This document shows, one piece after another, positions 1-5,083 of a DNA stretch of 7,007 bases; positions within the stretch are counted from its first letter, which is position 1; every line of letters starts with the position of its first letter. The translations under genes were made by a program, and so were the position numbers. Where the stretch lies: positions 1 to 7,007 of the forward strand of contig JALWYR010000073.1 of assembly GCA_027003085.1 (NCBI GenBank), written 5' to 3'. Below the pieces are notes generated by a model. The model was not told where the DNA came from, searched no databases, and worked only from the letters and a program-made list of their open reading frames with translations. This DNA is from Flavobacteriales bacterium. Its GTDB lineage: Bacteria; Bacteroidota; Bacteroidia; Flavobacteriales; Flavobacteriaceae.

Positions 1-43
1 ATATTTCCTTTATTTAATTACCGCTAACGGTTATATATAGTTA

Positions 44-74
44 CAAAGTTACTTATATTTTTCATTTATGCAAC
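44..74 (-). promoter_or_regulatory. Probable leftward Bacteroidota-type promoter
   Basis: Read on the minus strand, the sequence shows GTTG (74 to 71), then 19 nt, then TAACTTTG (51 to 44). This fits the primary sigma factor consensus known for Bacteroidota: a -33 TTTG or TTG, about 19-21 nt, and a -7 TAnnTTTG. Transcription would start near position 38 and leave the window to the left, so the gene it serves is not visible. The surrounding DNA is about 20% GC, which suits a promoter but also raises the chance of a random match. Confidence 0.5.
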
Positions 75-107
75 TATTTTGTTGTTTTATTTCCCTTATT
101 TTGTTGT
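75..107. repeat. 11-bp direct repeat pair in AT-rich leader
   Basis: TATTTTGTTGT occurs exactly at 75-85 and again at 97-107, with starts 22 bp apart, about two helical turns. It lies just upstream of the predicted leftward promoter, so a protein-binding site is conceivable. In T-rich DNA such a repeat can also arise by chance. Confidence 0.35.
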
Positions 108-203
108 GTATAGTTAGTTTATTACAAGCTATTTAAGTGGAAATTCTATCCATCTATAAAGCCGGGGCGGCCGTGGCCGGACCGGCGACAAGCAAGGAGA
201 CGA

Positions 204-226
204 CGCAGGCGGCTCCGCAGCCTGCG
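204..226. other. Hairpin in GC-rich island (partial first copy)
   Basis: CGCAGGC (204-210) pairs perfectly with GCCTGCG (220-226) around a 9-nt loop. Two further pairs are possible inside the loop after one mismatch. No T-run follows, so it does not look like an intrinsic terminator. Confidence 0.5.
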
Positions 227-263
227 AGGGGAGACCAACGCGAAGCCATAGGCGGAGCGTGCG

Positions 264-307
264 GGCTCCCCGAGCTGCGTAGCGAGACCGCCAGGGCTCG
301 CGGAGCC
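264..307. other. Two-tier stem-loop, repeat copy 1
   Basis: Outer arms GGCTCC (264-269) and GGAGCC (302-307) are perfectly complementary. They enclose an inner hairpin with GCGAG (282-286) pairing CTCGC (297-301), then one mismatch, two G-C pairs and loop GCCA (290-293). The 12 nt at 270-281 would be a one-sided bulge. The same arrangement appears in the next repeat copy at 388-435, which is the reason to list it. Confidence 0.45.
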
Positions 308-387
308 GGCGGGGAGACAAGCCGCGGCCGGGAGGGCCCCGCTGTTGGAAGGCGCAGACTCCACGCCCGAGCGCAGGCAGACCGTAG

Positions 388-435
388 GGCTGCCGGAGCT
401 GCGGAGCGAAACGCCGTAAGGCGATTCGCGAAGCC
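388..435. other. Two-tier stem-loop, repeat copy 2, with GTAA loop
   Basis: The inner hairpin pairs GCGAA (406-410) with TTCGC (425-429) and, after one A-A mismatch, CGCC (412-415) with GGCG (420-423), closed by GTAA (416-419), a GNRA-type tetraloop if read as RNA. The outer arms GGCT (388-391) and AGCC (432-435) match those of copy 1, and C393-G430 adds a pair beyond one mismatch. Relative to copy 1 the inner stem replaces a G-C pair with A-T, so pairing is kept while the sequence changes. Confidence 0.45.
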
Positions 436-571
436 GCGAAACAAGACAAGGGGCGCCGGCGCCGCGCAGAAGGCGCGGGCCGGGCGGCGCAAATCAAGGG
501 CGGAATTTTACGGTTATGACGGCATTTTATCGCGTGTTTCGGAAAAAATGCTCCGCCGGAACAAATTTTGC

Positions 572-609
572 GCCGCCGGCAGCGGAATTTTCATTCCGCC
601 GCCGGCGCC
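572..609. other. Long GC-rich hairpin in sufB upstream region
   Basis: The arms at 572-587 and 594-609 pair at 14 of 16 positions, with mismatches at 573/608 and 581/600, around the 6-nt loop TTTTCA (588-593). The top of the stem is GCGGAA against TTCCGC. No T-tract follows, so an intrinsic terminator is unlikely on either strand. The word GCGGAATTTT in this hairpin also occurs at 500-509, outside it. It lies about 95 bp upstream of the predicted sufB promoter element, so it would not be in the sufB transcript. Confidence 0.55.
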
Positions 610-671
610 CCGACGGCTTGTGAAGCGCCCTTATAAATTTTCTTTATCATCCCATTATGCAAATTAATTCA

Positions 672-690
672 ATTTAGATTGATTCTAAAT
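672..690. promoter_or_regulatory. 19-bp palindrome, candidate operator of the suf operon
   Basis: ATTTAGA (672-678) and TCTAAAT (684-690) are perfect inverted repeats around TTGAT. The palindrome ends 13 bp before the -7 element and covers the -33 region, so a bound dimer would block RNA polymerase. Its size and TTAGA/TCTAA half-sites resemble binding sites of iron- or manganese-responsive regulators (DtxR/MntR or Fur type). That suits an Fe-S assembly operon, but the identity of the regulator is inference. Confidence 0.5.
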
Positions 691-711
691 AAAGAATTTT
701 TCCTACCTTTG
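678..711 (+). promoter_or_regulatory. Probable sufB promoter (Bacteroidota -7 TACCTTTG)
   Basis: TACCTTTG at 704-711 is an exact match to the -7 consensus TAnnTTTG. ATTG at 678-681 is the nearest -33-like sequence, spaced 22 nt, slightly more than usual, so the -33 is weak. Initiation would fall near 716-718, giving a leader of about 13-15 nt before the sufB start at 731. No Shine-Dalgarno sequence is seen, which is normal in this phylum. Confidence 0.65.
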
Positions 712-730
712 CTTTGTAAAAGCCCGCAAA

Positions 731-2188
731 ATGAAAGACAAACAGGCCCATCAGGACGAGGTGTTAAAAGAAATCACCGGAAGGGATTATCAGTTTGGTT
801 TTGAGGCCGATATCGAAACCGAAACCTTTCCCAAAGGGCTGAACGAAGACATTGTCCGCCGCATTTCGGCCGTGCGGGGCGAGCCGGATTGGGTGCTCGA
901 ATTCCGCTTAAAGGCCTTCCGGGCCTGGCAAAAAATGGAACCGCCCACCTGGCCGCATTTGGACTTGCCCGAAATCGATTTTCAGGATTTGATTTACTAC
1001 GCCCGGCCCAAGCCCAAGAAAAAACTCAACAGCTTGGACGAAGTGGATCCCGAAATTTTGGATATTTACAACCGGCTGGGTATTCCGCTCGAAGAACAAA
1101 AAGCCCTGGCCGGTGTGGCCGTGGATGCGGTGCTAGACAGCGTGTCGGTCAAAACCACCTTTCAGGAAGAACTGCGCAAACACGGCATCATCTTTTGCCC
1201 TATCAGCGAGGCCATTCGCAACTATCCCGAGCTGGTGCGAAAATACCTGGGTTCGGTGGTGCCTTATTCCGATAATTTTTATGCCGCACTCAATTTGGCC
1301 GTGTTCACCGACGGCTCCTTTGTGTTTGTGCCCAAAGGCGTCCGTAGCCCGATGGAACTGTCCAGTTATTTCCGCATCAATGCCCGTGGCACGGGGCAGT
1401 TTGAACGCACCCTGGTGATTGTCGAAGAAGGCGGCTACGTAAGCTACCTGGAAGGATGCACCGCTCCGCAGCGCGACGAAAACCAACTGCACGCCGCCGT
1501 GGTGGAACTCATCGCCCACAAGGACGCCGAAATCAAATATTCCACCGTGCAAAACTGGTATCCGGGCGACAAGGAAGGCAAGGGAGGAATTTTCAATTTC
1601 GTTACCAAGCGCGGTATTTGCTTGGGCGACCGGTCTAAAATCAGCTGGACGCAGGTGGAAACCGGTTCGGCCATCACTTGGAAATATCCTTCGACCATAC
1701 TCAAAGGCGACGATTCGGTGGCGGAATTCTATTCGGTGGCCGTAACCAACAACCGCCAACAGGCCGACACGGGCACCAAAATGATTCATATCGGCCGCAA
1801 CACCCGGAGCACCATCATCAGCAAGGGCATTTCGGCCGGACAAAGCCAAAACACCTACCGCGGCCAGGTGCACATCAAAAAAAGCGCTACGGGAGCCCGC
1901 AATTATTCCGTATGCGATTCCCTGCTTATGGGCGACCAATGCGGCGCCCACACCTTCCCGTATATCGACATCGAAAATGCGCGTTCAACGGTGGAACACG
2001 AAGCCACCACGAGCAAAATTTCCGAAGACCAACTCTTTTACCTTCAACAACGCGGGCTGGACGAAGAATCGGCCGTCAATATGATTGTAAACGGCTATGC
2101 CAAGGAAGTGCTGCGTCAATTGCCTATGGAATTTGCCGTGGAGGCGCAAAAACTTTTGGAAATCAGTCTGGAAGGAAGTGTGGGATAA
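731..2188 (+). CDS. sufB: Fe-S cluster assembly scaffold protein SufB
   Basis: This 485-residue protein is the scaffold subunit of the cytosolic SufBCD complex, on which [4Fe-4S] clusters are built. The sequence is SufB-like throughout: TFPKGLNEDIVR near residue 32, SVVPYSDNFYAALN near 175, PKGVRSPMELSSYFRIN near 201, LEGCTAP with Cys243, and the C-terminal core. Cys395 (in VCDSLLMG) sits where E. coli SufB has Cys405, the sulfur acceptor. His423 and Glu424 in VEHEATTS correspond to His433 and Glu434, which take part in cluster assembly. The protein ends with the family-typical EFAVEAQKLLEISLEGSVG. Length is normal. The start is supported by a typical short N-terminus and by the promoter immediately upstream. 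It is the first gene of the operon, 18 nt before sufC. Confidence 0.97.
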   Translation: MKDKQAHQDEVLKEITGRDYQFGFEADIETETFPKGLNEDIVRRISAVRGEPDWVLEFRLKAFRAWQKMEPPTWPHLDLPEIDFQDLIYYARPKPKKKLNSLDEVDPEILDIYNRLGIPLEEQKALAGVAVDAVLDSVSVKTTFQEELRKHGIIFCPISEAIRNYPELVRKYLGSVVPYSDNFYAALNLAVFTDGSFVFVPKGVRSPMELSSYFRINARGTGQFERTLVIVEEGGYVSYLEGCTAPQRDENQLHAAVVELIAHKDAEIKYSTVQNWYPGDKEGKGGIFNFVTKRGICLGDRSKISWTQVETGSAITWKYPSTILKGDDSVAEFYSVAVTNNRQQADTGTKMIHIGRNTRSTIISKGISAGQSQNTYRGQVHIKKSATGARNYSVCDSLLMGDQCGAHTFPYIDIENARSTVEHEATTSKISEDQLFYLQQRGLDEESAVNMIVNGYAKEVLRQLPMEFAVEAQKLLEISLEGSVG

Positions 2189-2206
2189 ATTTATTAACCG
2201 AAAAAA

Positions 2207-2986
2207 ATGAAGAACAAAATGAACAAGCAAACACCATTGTTGGAAATAAAAGATTTGCACGCCGCCATTGGCGACAAGGAAATCCTCAAAGGCGTCGATT
2301 TACGGATTTTTCCCGGCGAAGTGCACGCCATTATGGGGCCCAACGGCACGGGTAAAAGCACGCTGGCCTATGTGTTGGCCGGTCGCGAAGGTTACGAAGT
2401 AACCCGGGGAGAAGTGCTGTTCAACGGGAAAAACCTGTTGGAAATGTCGCCCGACGAGCGTGCATTGGAAGGTTTGTTTTTGAGCTTTCAATATCCTGTG
2501 GAAATACCGGGGGTCAGTATGACCAATTTTATGAAAGCCGCCATCGATGCCAAGCGCAAATATCACGGGCAGGAGCCTATCAAGCCCGGTGAGTTTCTAC
2601 GCCTTTATCGCGAAAAACAGGATATGATCGGCTTGCCGGAGCGTATTCGCAACCGCGCGGTAAACGAGGGATTTTCGGGTGGCGAAAAAAAACGGAACGA
2701 AATATTTCAGTTGGCCATGCTTGAACCGCTTTTGGCCATTTTGGACGAAACCGATTCGGGTTTGGACATCGACGCCTTGCGGGCCGTGGCCGAAGGCGTA
2801 AACCGTTTGCGCCGCCCTGATAACGCTTTCCTGGTGATCACGCACTATCAGCGTTTACTCAATCATATTGTTCCCGATTATGTGCACATTATGCACGACG
2901 GACGTATTGTGCGAAGCGGTGATAAGGATTTGGCCTTGGAATTGGAAGAAAAGGGTTACCGGCAATTGGCCCGCCAAAATGCCTGA
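2207..2986 (+). CDS. sufC: Fe-S cluster assembly ATPase SufC
   Basis: This 259-residue soluble ABC-type ATPase binds SufB and SufD and drives conformational change in the scaffold complex. All nucleotide-binding motifs are present: Walker A GPNGTGKST (44-52), Q-loop Gln95 in SFQYPVEIPG, signature FSGGEKKRNE (156-165), Walker B LLAILDE with Asp180 and Glu181, D-loop SGLD (184-187) and switch His213 in ITHYQRLL. FSGGEKKRNE and SFQYPVEIPG mark it as SufC and not a transporter ATPase, and it has no membrane segments. Two in-frame starts lie four codons apart (2207 and 2219). The first is used here, preceded by an A-rich stretch as is common in Bacteroidota. The last 8 nt overlap sufD if that gene starts at 2979. 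Confidence 0.97.
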   Translation: MKNKMNKQTPLLEIKDLHAAIGDKEILKGVDLRIFPGEVHAIMGPNGTGKSTLAYVLAGREGYEVTRGEVLFNGKNLLEMSPDERALEGLFLSFQYPVEIPGVSMTNFMKAAIDAKRKYHGQEPIKPGEFLRLYREKQDMIGLPERIRNRAVNEGFSGGEKKRNEIFQLAMLEPLLAILDETDSGLDIDALRAVAEGVNRLRRPDNAFLVITHYQRLLNHIVPDYVHIMHDGRIVRSGDKDLALELEEKGYRQLARQNA

Positions 2987-4322
2987 GCCGATGAAATGGA
3001 CGGATTATTTTAGTAAAGCACCCGCATTGTGGCCGGATATGGCCGGCAAGTGGCCGGTGTTTATACAAAAGGTCAAAGAAATGGCCGCAGACGAAACGGC
3101 CCGCAAGGGCTTTCCGCACGCGCGGCTTGAAGCCTGGCGTAAAACAAGTTTGAAATCCTGGCAAAATGCCCGGGTGGAACCGGCGGGAATGTCAAATGGT
3201 TTGGATAACGGGAATCCGTTTTGGGGAGATGCGGTTCATATCCGGATGGTCAATGGTATTCCTTTGAAGCCCTGGCAAACGGAAAACGGCGTTCAGTTCG
3301 GACGTTTGTCGGAAGCCGTGCAACGCCTGCCCGGATTGGTGGAGGAGTATTTCGGCCGCTTGCATGCTATGAGTGATGATGTGGTAACGGATTTCAATAC
3401 GACTTACTTTTCCGATGGATTGTTCGTATATGTTCCCGCAGGTACGGGCAGCGTGCGCTTGGAGTGGGCCAATGCCATTGATGCCCGAAAGGCGTATATG
3501 TGGAACGGACGGATGCTGGTGATTGTGGAGCCGGATAACCGAGTGGAAATGACGGGGCTGGATTTTTCCGAAGGAAAAGCCCTTAGCGCCGGAACGCGCG
3601 TAGTCGAGATTTTTGTGAAGGAGAATGCCGTTTTCCGCAGCTACGGCTGGCAACAATTCAACGACGTCTCGGCATTGATAGCGCATCAATTTATAAGCGC
3701 TTCGGAAAACGCACGGGTGGATGTCTTCAATTTCCCGCTCAACGGCGGCTTGTTGCGTGAGGAAATTTGGGCGGATATAACCGGAAGTAAAGCACGGGTA
3801 AACTTGCACGGATTTTATGCGCCCACCGGCCGGCAGCAAACCGATGAACGGATATTTGTGGCTCACGGAGCAGTGGGCAGTTACAGCCATCAGCAATACA
3901 AGGGACTGATCGACGGCCACGCCAAAGCATTGTTCAACGGCCGTATTTTGGTGCGGCCCGGAGCGCAGCAAACCAATGCTTACCAAAAAAATGACAATAT
4001 CTTGCTGAGCGACGATGCCCGCGCGCATTCGCAACCCTTTTTGGAAATCTATGCCGACGACGTGAGTTGCAGCCACGGTTCCACTACCGGAAGTTTGGAC
4101 GCGGAGGCCTTGTTTTATATGCAGCAACGCGGAATTTCGCATAAAGCGGCCCGCCGGCTGATGCTCTACGGCTTTGCCGATGAGGTCATTGGACAAATTC
4201 CCGATGAGCATTTGCAAAAATTTACCCGCCGATTGGTGCGGGCCAAAATCGACGGAGCTTTGAGGCCCGGAATGGACATATTGGCGCTGAACAAAGAACA
4301 AAACCTAAGTTTAACGGAATGA
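2979..4322 (+). CDS. sufD: Fe-S cluster assembly protein SufD
   Basis: This 447-residue protein is the SufB paralogue that pairs with it in the SufBC2D scaffold and is linked to iron acquisition. The N-terminal helical domain carries GFPHARLEAWRKTSLK, the usual SufD motif. The middle is the beta-helix core, and the C-terminus has PFLEIYADDVSCSHGSTTGSLDAEALFYMQQRGI. Cys364 and His366 in CSHG correspond to E. coli SufD Cys358 and His360, the latter needed for cluster formation. The open frame extends upstream to 2868, but that part lies inside sufC and is not SufD-like. I chose ATG 2979 (overlap of 8 nt with sufC, preceded by AAA). ATG 2991, four codons later and 4 nt after the sufC stop, is an equal alternative. 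The stop overlaps the sufE start (ATGA). Length is normal. Confidence 0.95.
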   Translation: MPEPMKWTDYFSKAPALWPDMAGKWPVFIQKVKEMAADETARKGFPHARLEAWRKTSLKSWQNARVEPAGMSNGLDNGNPFWGDAVHIRMVNGIPLKPWQTENGVQFGRLSEAVQRLPGLVEEYFGRLHAMSDDVVTDFNTTYFSDGLFVYVPAGTGSVRLEWANAIDARKAYMWNGRMLVIVEPDNRVEMTGLDFSEGKALSAGTRVVEIFVKENAVFRSYGWQQFNDVSALIAHQFISASENARVDVFNFPLNGGLLREEIWADITGSKARVNLHGFYAPTGRQQTDERIFVAHGAVGSYSHQQYKGLIDGHAKALFNGRILVRPGAQQTNAYQKNDNILLSDDARAHSQPFLEIYADDVSCSHGSTTGSLDAEALFYMQQRGISHKAARRLMLYGFADEVIGQIPDEHLQKFTRRLVRAKIDGALRPGMDILALNKEQNLSLTE

Positions 4323-4732
4323 AAAGCATCAAGGACAAAGAAAAAACCTTGCTCGAAGACTTTGCCATGCTTCCCGAATGGGAGGATAAGTATAACTATA
4401 TCATGGATTTGAGGGCGGAATTGCCGCGTATAGCACCGGGCGATAAAAACGAAAAAACCCGTGTGGAAGGTTGTCAATCGGCTTCGTGGTTAAAGGTCGA
4501 AAAGCGCGACGGGCGGCTATATTTTACCGGTGATAGCGAAGCTATCTTGGGGCAGGGTGTTATTTCCATGCTCCTGCATTTGGTCAACGGGCACACGCCC
4601 GAAGAAATTGCCGCTTATGATTTTTACCTGGTGGATGCCATCGGCTTGCCGCAGCATTTGTCGCCTACGCGACGTATGGGTTTGGCGTCGGTGATACAAC
4701 GTATCAAAACTTTGGCTCATGAAAACTTATAG
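4319..4732 (+). CDS. sufE: Sulfur-transfer protein SufE
   Basis: This 137-residue cytosolic protein accepts persulfide sulfur from the cysteine desulfurase SufS and hands it to SufB. It has the SufE fold signature RVEGCQSASWL, with Cys52 at the place of the E. coli SufE acceptor Cys51. It also has the C-terminal GLPQHLSPTRRMGLASVIQRIK, matching the conserved LSP-R-x-GL region. It lacks the zinc-binding pattern expected of SufU, so SufE is the right call. It starts on the ATGA that ends sufD and overlaps sufT by 14 nt, implying translational coupling on both sides. No sufS is next to it, so its sulfur donor must be encoded elsewhere in the genome. Confidence 0.95.
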   Translation: MKSIKDKEKTLLEDFAMLPEWEDKYNYIMDLRAELPRIAPGDKNEKTRVEGCQSASWLKVEKRDGRLYFTGDSEAILGQGVISMLLHLVNGHTPEEIAAYDFYLVDAIGLPQHLSPTRRMGLASVIQRIKTLAHENL

Positions 4733-5063
4733 CAAAGAGGAATTGGAAAACCTGAGCAATGATGAGCTGGAAAACATGATTATCGAACAGCTCAAAACGG
4801 TTTACGACCCTGAAATACCGGTGGATATTTACAACTTGGGTTTGATTTACAATATTATCATCGATCCCAAACGGAATGTTACGATAGAGATGACCCTCAC
4901 GGCACCCAATTGTCCGGTGGCCGACGGCCTTGTGGAACAAGTTCGGGCGCGCGTGGCCGGTGTGCCCGGAGTGAATGACGCACAGGTGGAATTAACCTTC
5001 GATCCGCCTTGGAGTCAGGATTTTATTAGAGAAGAGGGTAAATTGCAATTGGGAATGTTATAG
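4719..5063 (+). CDS. sufT: DUF59/MIP18-family Fe-S maturation factor SufT
   Basis: This 114-residue protein consists of a short acidic N-terminal helix (about 1-20) followed by one DUF59 domain. Family motifs seen are VYDPEIPVDIYNLGLIY (28-44), MTLTAPNCPVADGL with Cys65, and the closing LTFDPPW. Single-domain members encoded at the end of suf operons are called SufT and help mature Fe-S proteins. Eukaryotic relatives (MIP18/CIAO2) deliver clusters to targets, and the conserved cysteine of the family is thought to be functional. Related DUF59 proteins include PaaD and the N-terminal domain of ApbC/Mrp, but no P-loop ATPase is attached here. It overlaps sufE by 14 nt and is the last gene of the operon. 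The exact biochemical role is inferred from family and position. Confidence 0.88.
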   Translation: MKTYSKEELENLSNDELENMIIEQLKTVYDPEIPVDIYNLGLIYNIIIDPKRNVTIEMTLTAPNCPVADGLVEQVRARVAGVPGVNDAQVELTFDPPWSQDFIREEGKLQLGML

Positions 5064-5083
5064 CAACAAACCACTTAAAGCAT

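Larger units (their letters stand above)
161..500. repeat. GC-rich island of degenerate tandem repeats, about 127-bp period
   Basis: GC rises from about 23% (61-120) to 70-77% in each 60-base stretch from 181 to 480. Related segments recur. GACAAG lies at 187, 316 and 445, exactly 129 bp apart each time. A segment of about 35 bp starting at 251 recurs at 376 (offset 125) with roughly 80% identity by eye, and both copies run on into AGCTGCG-x-AGCGA. So there are two fuller copies (about 250-375 and 376-500) and the end of a third before them. Long open frames cross the island on both strands, but their translations are low-complexity Arg/Ala/Gly/Pro with no recognisable domain, as expected of stop-poor GC-rich DNA. 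I treat it as non-coding. Function is unknown. It could be a decayed intergenic repeat family, a structured RNA or a mobile-element remnant. Confidence 0.65.

Noticed and set aside
129..497. Minus-strand open frames of 112 and 122 codons (154-492 and 129-497) in the same island
   Set aside because: They overlap each other and the plus-strand frame, and are composed of Ala/Arg/Pro/Ser without recognisable motifs. The underlying DNA is an imperfect repeat with hairpins, not codon-structured sequence.
161..500. CRISPR array as an explanation of the repeats
   Set aside because: The repeats are degenerate, about 127 bp apart, and are not identical 25-40 bp units with regular unique spacers. No cas gene is present in the window.
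572..609. Intrinsic terminator at the long hairpin
   Set aside because: No T-tract follows the stem on either strand, and no gene ends just before it.
137..667. A 176-codon plus-strand open frame starting with GTG across the GC-rich island
   Set aside because: The translation is low-complexity Arg/Ala/Gly with no domain or hydrophobic pattern. It runs through AT-rich and GC-rich zones alike and ends next to the sufB promoter. GC-rich DNA is poor in stops, so long frames arise by chance on both strands here.
1133..1951. A 272-codon minus-strand open frame opposite sufB
   Set aside because: The plus strand encodes a complete, highly conserved SufB. The antisense frame is a by-product of codon bias and shows no family motifs.
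3192..4301. A 369-codon minus-strand open frame opposite sufD
   Set aside because: SufD on the plus strand is complete with its conserved CSHG and EIYADD motifs. The antisense translation has no recognisable domain.
4319..4732. SufU instead of SufE
   Set aside because: The protein has the SufE motif VEGCQSASWL and the LSP-R-x-GL C-terminal region, and lacks the three zinc-binding cysteines that characterise SufU.
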